Virus record (IMG/VR): IMGVR_UViG_3300021962_006171
Span: 1-64,000 of that record
Length of the DNA: 64,000 nt
DNA from: a virus
Strand: one strand, 5' to 3'
Shown: positions 24,959-33,336 of the stretch, one piece after another
Position numbering within the stretch: position 1 is the stretch's first letter
Layout of the letters: every line of letters begins with the position of its first letter
Position numbers and translations under genes: made by a program
Notes under the pieces: model-generated
What the model saw: the letters and a program-made list of their open reading frames with translations, nothing else
Told to the model about the DNA's origin: nothing
Database searches by the model: none

Positions 24959-25928
24959 TCCTTACCTTTGGTAACTTGCTGTCTGCAGAGCTAACACACG
25001 ACGGTGTTATACAAACGCTAGGTTCTTGAAATATTTTGAAGCCGCCGTTTAATGTTCCAATTGGTTTATCGTGACAACTATAACTGCGTTTAACTTCGTT
25101 GCCGCGTATTACAATACCCTGATATCCTGCATTACATGTCCATCCTTTGAACTTATTAAAACCAAAAGCATTAAATCGTTCTGCTTGATCTAATTCGTAC
25201 TCTCGTCCGTCTTTGTCGTAGAGGGCAATTTGTGCAATATACTCTCCTCCCCATTGTTGAGGAAATCCTGTTCGCATGACATTAATTTGTTCATTGCTGT
25301 ATCCAGGTACCACAAAGGAGGCAGTAGGATCGGACTGGGGCTTGAGTGTGACATTAATGCCCCTAGCGGCAAATCTCTGTAAACGTTCATATAGTTCGTC
25401 AAACATTTCTGGAACCATAACTTGATTAATTGTAACAAATACGCCATCATTAATTAACTGAAGACACTTGTCTCCAAACTCCTGTTCTTTGGCAAATTCA
25501 GCGTGATAACTTGCTGTTATACTTCTACGCTGAAGTGACTCTGTTGTTTTTAACCACTGTGTCCACCATTTGCTTCCTGGACTTAGGTTTGTGGTCATGT
25601 GTATGCTTTGATATTCGGGTACTGTATCACTACAGTAATGCTCTATGAGCTCCCCAAAGTATTTATAAGCAGTAGGTTCGCCGCCACTAAAACTAAAATG
25701 GAAATCTGTAAAACCGTTTGCTCTGGCCTGTGCCTTGATACTGTTTAGTGCATTTAAGTAAATTCCTAGTTCTTGGTGGTCAGGGGTACTAGATCTTGCG
25801 TAAGGCCAGCAATAAGAGCAGTTATAATTACAAAATCTAGCCAAGATCCATGAGACTGTAAAAAGATGGCTCTCTAAAAGTGTCTTTTGGCCAAATCGTA
25901 CTATGTCATCAAAAGGAATATTAGACAC
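24951..25928 (-). CDS. Radical SAM protein with SPASM-like C-terminus (GTG start)
   Basis: 325 residues from a GTG at 25928 that overlaps the upstream TAA and has AGGA seven bases before it; the frame is open to 25973 (GTG), but that would lie deep in the previous gene. CNYNCSYC (Cys33, 37, 40) is the core motif, FSFSGGEPTAYKYF the GGE motif, and GWTCNAGYQGIVI...SYSCHDKPIG...CITPSCVSSAD the C-terminal cysteines. Resembles 19777 and 20686. Confidence 0.8.
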   Translation of the reverse strand: MSNIPFDDIVRFGQKTLLESHLFTVSWILARFCNYNCSYCWPYARSSTPDHQELGIYLNALNSIKAQARANGFTDFHFSFSGGEPTAYKYFGELIEHYCSDTVPEYQSIHMTTNLSPGSKWWTQWLKTTESLQRRSITASYHAEFAKEQEFGDKCLQLINDGVFVTINQVMVPEMFDELYERLQRFAARGINVTLKPQSDPTASFVVPGYSNEQINVMRTGFPQQWGGEYIAQIALYDKDGREYELDQAERFNAFGFNKFKGWTCNAGYQGIVIRGNEVKRSYSCHDKPIGTLNGGFKIFQEPSVCITPSCVSSADSKLPKVRNV

Positions 25929-26979
25929 TGTTTTTCCTAATTGAAAATATTGCACTAGAACAATTTTTAACACACGTCATGCACTTATTATCTCCTTGCC
26001 AAAAGTCATTAAACCTTTCAAATAATAATAAATTAGAATTTTTTAGAATACCATCTTGGCATTTTGGTATGCCTACAACTTTTAATATTTCTTTTGTTTG
26101 GCTTAAAATTAAATTTCTTAAATGATGTATAGGTAGTGTTTCTTCAACATGTTCTTCTAAATAATCACTGCCTATCCAGCAACAAGGTAAAATATTGCCG
26201 TGCGGATCAATATAAACTTCTTTTTGATTTTCGCAAACAGGGTTAATGTTTGACGATCGTGAAATTTGTTCTTTTCCCACATTACTAGTTAATAAATCTA
26301 AGCTAAAGTTTGTTTTTCGTTTGTATTGGGGTAGTGTAGCCGGATAAATTTTATATTCAATGTTTTTGTTAGTATCATATACTTCATACTCAGTCATGTT
26401 ATAGAATCGAGTTGTACTAATAAAATTTACCTTACGAACACCTAAATTGAGTAAGTATTGTTCAAGTTTGTCTACATCATGTTCGTTATGGGCAAATACA
26501 AGACTGTCAACTATAGCATATCCTCCAGCATTAATAAATGCAGTCATGTTTTCAATAACTTTATCAAAGTTAGTATTTTTACGATAAACTTCGTGCTTTC
26601 CTTTAAATCCATCAACAGCAAACACTACTTCAATGTTATATTGAGGAAGTTTGCTCCACCATTCTGGATTTCTCATTCCTCCGTTTGTATGGATCGAGAG
26701 TCTAGTTGTAGGATTACATTCCCTTACATAAGAATAAATTTCTAAACAATCTCGTGCAAATGCAGGGTCACCGTAGTTACCACAACTATAGAATTTTGTC
26801 AACTGTGCAAGAAACTTTTTAGGAAACCATTCTTTAAACTGATCAATACTAATATCTTTGTTTTGGATGAAAGGACGTGTGGGGCCGCCATTATAATTCC
26901 TTGCGCACATAGGGCATTGTGCTTGACATTTATCTGTCAATTCAATATGAACTGATTTAATGTCAGATACCCGTTGCAT
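25921..26979 (-). CDS. Radical SAM/SPASM protein
   Basis: 352 residues from the ATG at 26979, which lies inside the end of the interrupted 27649 frame. CQAQCPMC (Cys18, 22, 25) is the cluster motif. YSCGNYGDP replaces GGEP, and the C-terminal CENQKEVYIDPHGNILPCC...CQDGI...CMTCVKNC is a SPASM cysteine set. SPASM proteins commonly modify peptides or make small cofactors. Follows directly on the amber-interrupted glycosyltransferase-like gene. Confidence 0.85.
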   Translation of the reverse strand: MQRVSDIKSVHIELTDKCQAQCPMCARNYNGGPTRPFIQNKDISIDQFKEWFPKKFLAQLTKFYSCGNYGDPAFARDCLEIYSYVRECNPTTRLSIHTNGGMRNPEWWSKLPQYNIEVVFAVDGFKGKHEVYRKNTNFDKVIENMTAFINAGGYAIVDSLVFAHNEHDVDKLEQYLLNLGVRKVNFISTTRFYNMTEYEVYDTNKNIEYKIYPATLPQYKRKTNFSLDLLTSNVGKEQISRSSNINPVCENQKEVYIDPHGNILPCCWIGSDYLEEHVEETLPIHHLRNLILSQTKEILKVVGIPKCQDGILKNSNLLLFERFNDFWQGDNKCMTCVKNCSSAIFSIRKNSV

Positions 26980-27649
26980 CAAACTGTTCCTTTAACCAAT
27001 CAAAGTCATTTATTAGCCTAAGAGCATCACTATTAGTACTATTAGCCACGCCATAAAGACGGCCAGCGCGGGCGCCAGAGATTGCATAATCTCCAAAAGG
27101 CCGATCTCTTCCGTAGTCTGAACACCATCTACTGAGTCTTGCATCTGTTTCTTCATTGTTTTGCCTATCTATAGTTTTACTTGCCAACTAACAGCACTCT
27201 CTAAATGCACTACGCCATGTGCTAAACGGATCTGTATTAAATGCAGTAATGTTTGAAACGTCTGGGACTGCTATAAATTTAGAAGATATGCTTGTGGTCA
27301 TATCTGGATTTTTTGTATTCATGTTTAGTGTAAGTGTTCTAGGCAATAGTTTTACGCCGCCATAACCATAAGTTAAATCATTAACAGGATTGATGCTACG
27401 CCAGACATGTACAGCATCTAAATCCCATTCGGGAACAACATAATCAAAATTAAAACTATCTAATATAACAGCATCTGCATCAACTACCCAAAACATTTTT
27501 GTAAAACATTTTTTTGCTGCAACTTTATGTGCTTGATGAATTCCTTTAACGCCATCTACACGTTTAGCCATTGGGAACTTTGACTTTAAAACTGCCCAAT
27601 TTTTTTCTGCATTTTCCTCATTGTAGGATATGAATACAATATCATACAT
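26963..27649 (-). pseudogene. GT-A/DxD glycosyltransferase-like gene interrupted by an in-frame TAG
   Basis: The frame from ATG 27649 encodes 153 residues (YDIVFISYNEENAEKNW, VVDADA with Asp57-x-Asp59) and stops at TAG 27190-27188. The same frame then continues without further stops for 74 residues, starting at TTG 27187. The halves match the unbroken 41546 paralog in order: FRECC-stop-LASKTID against FREGVKLSLDRG, then GDYAISGARAGRLYG against NGIWAILGAREGIYK. The amber replaces a Lys codon (AAG to TAG needs one change). Either a nonsense mutation, a sequencing error or readthrough. TAG serves as a normal stop elsewhere (23027, 34552). Confidence 0.75.
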
Positions 27650-27651
27650 AT

Positions 27652-28281
27652 TTAAAATTCATATCCATACTGTTCAATGTCTTCTTTAAATACTTGTGCA
27701 ACAATTGCCTTTGTATAGTCAGTATAATATTCTTTGTATTCAGGCAGTGTAAGATTGCTTAGTTCTAGCATTGTCTTGTTTACTAGCGGCGTATCAGAAC
27801 AAAAATACTCTTTAATTTCTTTGAAGTCTTCTTCTATAAATTCAGCTCGTAGAACATAAGTTGCTTTAAGCTCTCCTCTGTTAAACCAACTATGTTGCGA
27901 TTCTGATAAGGAAAAAGTAAACGGCTCTACAACAGCACTACTATTTAAACTTTCTACAAACTTGGTAAAAGTATCTAATTTTAGAAAATCAAAATTTATG
28001 CTATAATTGTTGAATCCAGTTTCCTTCATATAAGATAAGGTTCTATATGCATATGATATCCTATTCCACGGATTTAAAACCATGCCTATAGTTTTAATGC
28101 CAGGATAAATTTCATTTATTTGTTCTACATTATAGAAATAGTCTTCAATTTCCTTATCTCTAATATATCTAAATTTTGAGTTTTCGTTCCGAGTAAGCCA
28201 TTGCTTAATAAGCAAACCGTGGTGAATAAACGGAGGAAAAACAGTTGTAAAAAATGAATCGTCATCTTTATATGTTATCAT
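27652..28281 (-). CDS. Sulfotransferase-family-2-like protein
   Basis: A 209-residue protein. VLNPWNRISYAYRTL (68-82) resembles the 3'-phosphate-binding RxPxxRxxSxY region of carbohydrate sulfotransferases; FTKFVESL, AEFIEEDF and the ending YTDYTKAIVAQVFKEDIEQYGYEF follow the same family order. The N-terminal 5'-phosphosulfate loop (K-G-T/S-T type) is not seen, and the start lies close to the fold, so activity is uncertain. Overlaps the glycosyltransferase-like gene upstream by 14 bases. Confidence 0.6.
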   Translation of the reverse strand: MITYKDDDSFFTTVFPPFIHHGLLIKQWLTRNENSKFRYIRDKEIEDYFYNVEQINEIYPGIKTIGMVLNPWNRISYAYRTLSYMKETGFNNYSINFDFLKLDTFTKFVESLNSSAVVEPFTFSLSESQHSWFNRGELKATYVLRAEFIEEDFKEIKEYFCSDTPLVNKTMLELSNLTLPEYKEYYTDYTKAIVAQVFKEDIEQYGYEF

Positions 28282-29434
28282 GAGGTATTAACTCCAAAAA
28301 TAGATCTTTGGCTCTATTATAATAAAAATTATACATTCTTTCTTTGCAAAAGTCAACATTTTTTAAAAATCTATCTTTATTTTGAATCCATAACTGTTTA
28401 GTTTTTGTATTGTTAGTTAACAACTCGATATTGTTTTTAATTGCTGTTTCTAGCCTAAGGGCAGGATCGTCTATTTCATCATAGCTATGGTCTACAACGT
28501 CATCAAAAACATCTAAACCCATTTCTCTTAAAAATTTAACACTGCCTTTACTGCATAACAATATTGGAAAACAGCATCCATAGATACTATTCAAAGTTTT
28601 TTCAGTTAAGTTATAGCATGGTTCTGTATAGCTAGTTTCACTTACAATTTCTACAAATGTATTTTCATAATATTTTGTTAAACTATTTTTAAAATTAGAC
28701 ACGTTGTCATTATTATGATTATGATATATGTCTGGGCCATCATTTATTGGTAATGTTGACGTTTTAAAATCATTAAACCCTGTTAAGTACACATTAGAAT
28801 TTAATACCTGCCATTTTGTATACTCAAATAAGTTATCTAGATTATCTTTAAACATACAAGATATTAATCCGTTATTCTGTAGGTTAAGACCATACAACAA
28901 CGAAACTAGCATAGCTCTATGTGTTCTTTTATTTCTATTAAGACTTAAAAAAGTATTTTTGCTGTCTAAATTTTTTTCTAACACGGGGTTTAATTTTTGA
29001 TATTCATATTGATGATTGGTAATATCGCCGCCCCATGGAATAACTATAATGTTAGGTTCATCAAGATTAAGATTTTCTAAACTAGTAAACAATATAATTT
29101 TCTTATGTCTATAATATTGAGCCATTTGCTTTAACCACACCGACATATCTGTATATTTAGATGTCAATGGATTAAAATCACTTCCAGTGAGATGATCTTT
29201 TATTCCTAAAATGATTAAATCGGTATTTATTGAAGACATTATAATATTTCTATATAATATTTCGTCTTCGTAAAATTGTTGCGATCCTATAAAATAAGAA
29301 ATTTTTTTAAAGTTTGGATCAATGCATACTGACCAAAAATAAAACTTATCGTGTGGAATTTTTATTTTAGACGTTAAATTAAAAAACAATCTAAAAGTGA
29401 ATAAGTCACCGGGGGGTCTTTTTAAAATACTCAT
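28268..29434 (-). CDS. Fucosyltransferase-like glycosyltransferase
   Basis: A 388-residue protein of the same family as 9789, 38475 and 40334. LSLNRNKRTHRAMLVSLLY (163-181) is the LNRxxxxxR...LVS element; ETSYTEPCYNLTEKT and FLREMGLDVFDDVVDHSYDEIDD form the C-terminal donor-site signature. Probably transfers sugar from a nucleotide donor. ATGA overlap with the PP-loop gene upstream and overlap with the sulfotransferase-like gene downstream suggest a shared glycan (inference). Confidence 0.55.
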   Translation of the reverse strand: MSILKRPPGDLFTFRLFFNLTSKIKIPHDKFYFWSVCIDPNFKKISYFIGSQQFYEDEILYRNIIMSSINTDLIILGIKDHLTGSDFNPLTSKYTDMSVWLKQMAQYYRHKKIILFTSLENLNLDEPNIIVIPWGGDITNHQYEYQKLNPVLEKNLDSKNTFLSLNRNKRTHRAMLVSLLYGLNLQNNGLISCMFKDNLDNLFEYTKWQVLNSNVYLTGFNDFKTSTLPINDGPDIYHNHNNDNVSNFKNSLTKYYENTFVEIVSETSYTEPCYNLTEKTLNSIYGCCFPILLCSKGSVKFLREMGLDVFDDVVDHSYDEIDDPALRLETAIKNNIELLTNNTKTKQLWIQNKDRFLKNVDFCKERMYNFYYNRAKDLFLELIPHDNI

Positions 29435-30615
29435 TTAGGAGGCCATATTTTCTCATGAGTGTACCTATAATAGTAATTATACTCTGTGTCTATTCCACAC
29501 AGTATGATATGACTGTCCTTAACTTTATTCTTTGGTGTCGAGTACTCTTTTTGTTTGTATTTAAAATATTCCAAATTCTTGTCAAAATCAAATATATACT
29601 TCTTGTATGCCAATTTATTAGTTGTTATATTGTCGCCTATTCTTAAACTAGTACTAATTGATGATACCATCCAATCTTGGTAATCGTTACTGTTAAACCA
29701 TTGGAACATGTTTTCTTCTAAAAACTTTTTAATGTCTGTATTTCTATTAAAGCAAGGAGTGTATTGCCAAAGTATATTGTATAATAATTTATCATGTAAC
29801 CAGTTAAATGTCATCCACCATAAAAAATCATAAATTGTTTCAACTTCAAACTTGTTTTCACTTAATGATCTAACAATTTTCTTGTATGTATCTCTACCAT
29901 GTTCAATAGTTTCGTATTCACTAAAATGTTCTATTAAAATGTTTATGTGTTTTTTCCACGGCTTGTTATAATATCCCGGATACTTAGAATCAAAATGCTC
30001 TAACATCAAATAAGAAACAGTATCACCAACGTTACCGTCAACATAGATATTTTCATCAGAAAAATTTAATTCTCCGTTAAAAAATTTATCCGTTGATTCT
30101 GTTTTTAGTTTAGCATGTATATAATTTTCATACATGTTTTTGTTTTCGTCAATACTGTATTGATTTAGTACAACTACTAGCTTTTCAAGATTTTCATTCT
30201 TCCAGTTTTTTAGTATCGCAGCAAGTATTACTGTAGAATCAATACCGCCGCTCCAAAAAAGGTAAACATTGTCAACATTGTTTGACTTTCTTTCCAACTC
30301 TAATGCCCTAGCATCTGTAATATCAGAAAAGTCTAAAACTCTTTTATTATGTAAATTAGGTAAAAAACTATATGTAGGAATAGTTGAGACTTTATAAAAA
30401 AAGTTATTCCTGTTAAATCGAGGATATACGCTACCCGGATTCATATGTAAGCCAAACAATAAGCTTGTTTTTGTACTGCTATCTAAAGATTCTAAAATAG
30501 CTTCTCTATGTTGAGAAGTATTTAAAATCATTTGTGGGTTTATAAAATAAAAATCAGTTGCTAGTAACGGCAACTGATTTTTTGTTTGTTCAATGTGATA
30601 GAACTTTCCTGCCAT
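29431..30615 (-). CDS. PP-loop ATPase (asparagine-synthase C-domain-like)
   Basis: A 394-residue protein. LFWSGGIDSTVIL (119-131) is the PP-loop of N-type ATP pyrophosphatases; IYVDGNVGDTVSYLML is reminiscent of the later asparagine-synthase substrate loop (xGxGxDE). No glutaminase domain precedes it, so ammonia or an amine would have to be supplied otherwise. The family adenylates a carboxylate or carbonyl and forms an amide or lactam. One of three related long PP-loop proteins (with 30977 and 35003). Confidence 0.7.
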   Translation of the reverse strand: MAGKFYHIEQTKNQLPLLATDFYFINPQMILNTSQHREAILESLDSSTKTSLLFGLHMNPGSVYPRFNRNNFFYKVSTIPTYSFLPNLHNKRVLDFSDITDARALELERKSNNVDNVYLFWSGGIDSTVILAAILKNWKNENLEKLVVVLNQYSIDENKNMYENYIHAKLKTESTDKFFNGELNFSDENIYVDGNVGDTVSYLMLEHFDSKYPGYYNKPWKKHINILIEHFSEYETIEHGRDTYKKIVRSLSENKFEVETIYDFLWWMTFNWLHDKLLYNILWQYTPCFNRNTDIKKFLEENMFQWFNSNDYQDWMVSSISTSLRIGDNITTNKLAYKKYIFDFDKNLEYFKYKQKEYSTPKNKVKDSHIILCGIDTEYNYYYRYTHEKIWPPK

Positions 30616-30634
30616 ATCGCAACCTAACCCACGT

Positions 30635-30919
30635 TTATGGTGTTATTACTTTTTCTATAGTTCTAGTAATTCCTATTAAGTTAGAATATTCTTTTGATTT
30701 TGATATTTCTGAAACTACAATAGGATTTGTTTTCCATGCATCAAATACATCCTTATTAGAAAAAGTTAATGTAACTTCTACAGTAGTTGGGTCAACTGCA
30801 TTTATCGTTCTAGTAATATTTGGATTTGAACGTTGGAGATCAATATACTCTTTACTGAAAGTGTAAAAAGGTACGTTTTCTGAAGGTCTAACCTTAGACA
30901 TTTTAAGTGTAATACTCAT
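30635..30919 (-). CDS. Small hypothetical phage protein
   Basis: A 94-residue protein with a beta-rich pattern (TINAVDPTTVEVTLTFSN) and no catalytic motif, signal peptide or membrane segment that I can see. It has AAGGAA before the ATG and its own late promoter (30963-30970), about 38 bases of leader, so it is a late gene set within the enzyme island. Small proteins like this in marine T4-like phages are unassigned; a virion role is possible. Confidence 0.6.
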   Translation of the reverse strand: MSITLKMSKVRPSENVPFYTFSKEYIDLQRSNPNITRTINAVDPTTVEVTLTFSNKDVFDAWKTNPIVVSEISKSKEYSNLIGITRTIEKVITP

Positions 30920-30962
30920 GTTATTATTCCTTTATGTTAACAGTGTTAGTTAATCTTTAATA

Positions 30963-30970
30963 TATTTATG
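30963..30970 (-). promoter_or_regulatory. T4-like late promoter, minus strand (CATAAATA)
   Basis: CATAAATA on the minus strand just past the stop of the 30977 gene, 44 bases upstream of the ATG at 30919. Predicted start is about 30957. Confidence 0.5.
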
Positions 30971-30976
30971 CTAAAA

Positions 30977-32089
30977 CTATATTCTGAAACTATTATCAGG
31001 AACATAAAATTCATCAAGATTAAGATTTTCTAAAAATTCATAATTAGATGTAATCCCAGCTGGTGCATCTCGTTGTCTAAAAATCTCTACTAAACTTCCA
31101 ATTTTAATTTTATTAAGATAATCCTTATCCTTGGTAAAATCATAAATTAGGCGTTTGGCTTCCCACTTATATGTATCCCAACTGTTTACAACTTTGAGAT
31201 TATGGTTTAACATGCTCCATTTTTGAAAATTTGTTCCAGAGAAAAAACAATGATAATAATTGTCAACAAAAGATTGATTTATATCTGCAAAGTTAAGTTT
31301 ATTAGCTCTAAGTAACATTCTAAAAAATACATTTTGCCATTTGAATGAAAAATTTAGCCACCACCATAGGTGATAATTAGTAGTTACTTCACACGGTGCT
31401 TGAGTTTTAATATGATTATCAATGAGATCAAAGAAAAAATTAGCAGTTTTTTCAGTCATTTCTTGTCTTTTATATTGAGTAAGAAAACCTACAAAATGTT
31501 TTCTCGAATACGGTTTATGCATCTCAGCAAAACCAGAATAATTTGATGCGTGACATATTAGATCACTTCCAAATAATTGGTCATTGTGTTCGCCGCTTAC
31601 TATAATAGTTGAACCAGTAAACATATTAGTTAAATGATTGCTTGAAATAATGTTTCCAATTGGTCTAATATATCTATAATAAAAATTAGGATTTTCACTA
31701 ATGCTGTGTTGACTTAGTGCAATATCTATTCTATTTTTAAATTCACTTTCACCTAGTAGTTTTAAAAAAAATATTACTATTAGTGTGCTATCAATGCCTC
31801 CGGAGTACATTATAGTAATTTTTTTATCTAGTTTTTTACTTAAATCTATAAATTCTTGAGCTTGTATATTGCAACATTCTTCATATGATAAATTAAATCC
31901 TGAAAGGTCTTTAGGCATTTTAAACTTATCATATAACTTCAAACGATACGGCATTTGTATTGATTCACACCTGTCAATATACGGAGCCCAGGTCGATGCT
32001 ATCGAATGCATGTTTGACCATAGTGCTACGTCAGGCTTATTTGAATTTTCTAAAACATCAATATTACAAATATAGAGTTGTTTTGTCAT
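30977..32089 (-). CDS. PP-loop ATPase (asparagine-synthase C-domain-like)
   Basis: A 370-residue protein with MYSGGIDSTLIV (94-105) as PP-loop and TIIVSGEHNDQLFGSDLI as an asparagine-synthase-like second loop, a better match than in 29431. The N-terminal 90 residues do not form a class II glutaminase (no Cys2). Family chemistry: ATP-dependent activation of a carboxylate with release of AMP and PPi. ATGA-coupled to the 32086 gene. Confidence 0.7.
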   Translation of the reverse strand: MTKQLYICNIDVLENSNKPDVALWSNMHSIASTWAPYIDRCESIQMPYRLKLYDKFKMPKDLSGFNLSYEECCNIQAQEFIDLSKKLDKKITIMYSGGIDSTLIVIFFLKLLGESEFKNRIDIALSQHSISENPNFYYRYIRPIGNIISSNHLTNMFTGSTIIVSGEHNDQLFGSDLICHASNYSGFAEMHKPYSRKHFVGFLTQYKRQEMTEKTANFFFDLIDNHIKTQAPCEVTTNYHLWWWLNFSFKWQNVFFRMLLRANKLNFADINQSFVDNYYHCFFSGTNFQKWSMLNHNLKVVNSWDTYKWEAKRLIYDFTKDKDYLNKIKIGSLVEIFRQRDAPAGITSNYEFLENLNLDEFYVPDNSFRI

Positions 32090-32694
32090 ATTAAAATTCC
32101 AAATTTACGACTAAACTCATTAATAACTTGTTTCAAATTATCTTTCCCAACAGTTTGATTAATTTTTCTTACAAATCTAGAGTAAAGTGCGTTGTTCCTC
32201 ATGTATGTTAATGATATATCTTCATATTTAATTTTTAACTCTTTATACGCAACTTCAACAGATACATCTTGCATCAATGCCCACTCTTCTATAGCCAAAG
32301 AATACCTATTTTCATTAGGTTTACATTTTTCTAATTCAACTGCTAAAATTGCTGTAAACATTGGTGTATTGTAGTAATTATCAAGATCGCTTGTTCTACT
32401 TTTTGCTTGATTAATTAATATCTGCAAGGGTTCTATTCGATCTATTACCTGTGTTCGAAACGCCATCCAATTATTAGGAATTTGATATGGACTTAAAATC
32501 CGTATTTTACCATCACTATACTGATAGTGAATATTAATATCATTAAAATTATAAGTATTATTTTCTAACGAAACTACTCTTACACCACAATTAATTAATC
32601 CTTCAGCTAATGCTACTGCCTGATGAAGTTCTGGTGTAGAACATGCTATACGTTGAATCTCTCTATCAACAACTAATACTGTTTCTGATGTCAT
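32086..32694 (-). CDS. Unknown protein
   Basis: A 202-residue protein. The first 95 residues are mixed alpha/beta (VLVVDREIQRIACSTPELHQAVALAEGLINCGVRVVSLEN), the rest helical with an acidic/basic pattern (EVAYKELKIKYEDISLTYMRNNALYSRFVRKIN). I recognise no family. ATGA overlaps link it to the cupin gene upstream and the PP-loop gene downstream, so it probably belongs to the same pathway. Confidence 0.5.
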   Translation of the reverse strand: MTSETVLVVDREIQRIACSTPELHQAVALAEGLINCGVRVVSLENNTYNFNDINIHYQYSDGKIRILSPYQIPNNWMAFRTQVIDRIEPLQILINQAKSRTSDLDNYYNTPMFTAILAVELEKCKPNENRYSLAIEEWALMQDVSVEVAYKELKIKYEDISLTYMRNNALYSRFVRKINQTVGKDNLKQVINEFSRKFGILI

Positions 32695-33302
32695 ATTTCG
32701 TGTGTTCCGCTTCGCATTGGATGAGTTGTTTCGCCTGCTACACTACTGTAAACATGCAGAGGTAAAACTAATAAATGGCTGTCAGTTGTGACAAAATGAT
32801 GCGGCACCATTTTATCTAAAATAATAACAGTGCCTGGAGTTAAATTAATTTCAGTTGTATGACCATCTTGTCCAATGATGCTCTTACCTTCTCCTTCTGC
32901 TACATATACTATCCGTGCAGTTGAATGAATATGATGTGACTGTTCACTAGTATGCTGAGGCAGTAGTAAAAGTTGCCAAGTAGGATCACCTAACCTGTTG
33001 GGTGGTATTAACTGTTTGCTACTACAACCGTTAATGTAGGGCAAATCTGTATACCTACTGTAGGTGCTAGTTCTAGTCTCTGGTGTATATCCAAATATTT
33101 CTATACACAATATTCCACTATCAATAATACTATCGTCACCTGATTTAGAAATTACTGTGTTATCTTCAATGTACCAATAGCTATTTTTATTATTAGTACT
33201 TACACTGTTTTTCCCTATGTACACTTTGTATTGATATAAATCAAATATACTGCTTTCAGTCATGTGTGGGGCATCAATATTAAATACCTTATAATTTAGC
33301 AT
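32691..33302 (-). CDS. Cupin-domain protein
   Basis: A 203-residue protein whose C-terminal half is a cupin: His124-x-His126 (HHIHSTARIVYVAEGEG) with Glu136 in motif 1, and PGTVIILDKMVPHHF (156-170) with His168/169 in motif 2, giving a likely metal site. The N-terminal half (IEIFGYTPETRTST and onward) is not recognised. Cupins in such operons act as isomerases, epimerases or oxygenases. It has its own late promoter at 33329-33336. Confidence 0.7.
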   Translation of the reverse strand: MLNYKVFNIDAPHMTESSIFDLYQYKVYIGKNSVSTNNKNSYWYIEDNTVISKSGDDSIIDSGILCIEIFGYTPETRTSTYSRYTDLPYINGCSSKQLIPPNRLGDPTWQLLLLPQHTSEQSHHIHSTARIVYVAEGEGKSIIGQDGHTTEINLTPGTVIILDKMVPHHFVTTDSHLLVLPLHVYSSVAGETTHPMRSGTHEI

Positions 33303-33328
33303 TATACCTTTCTTTCATTATATGAATA

Positions 33329-33336
33329 TATTTATA
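33329..33336 (-). promoter_or_regulatory. T4-like late promoter, minus strand (TATAAATA)
   Basis: Exact TATAAATA on the minus strand, overlapping the end of the nitronate-monooxygenase-like gene and 27 bases before the cupin ATG; a GAAAGAAAGG ribosome site follows. Confidence 0.6.

Noticed and set aside
26963-27187. Independent 74-residue gene starting at TTG
   Set aside because: It is in frame with, and directly after, the TAG of the 27649 frame, and matches the downstream part of the 41546 paralog, so it is the remainder of that gene.
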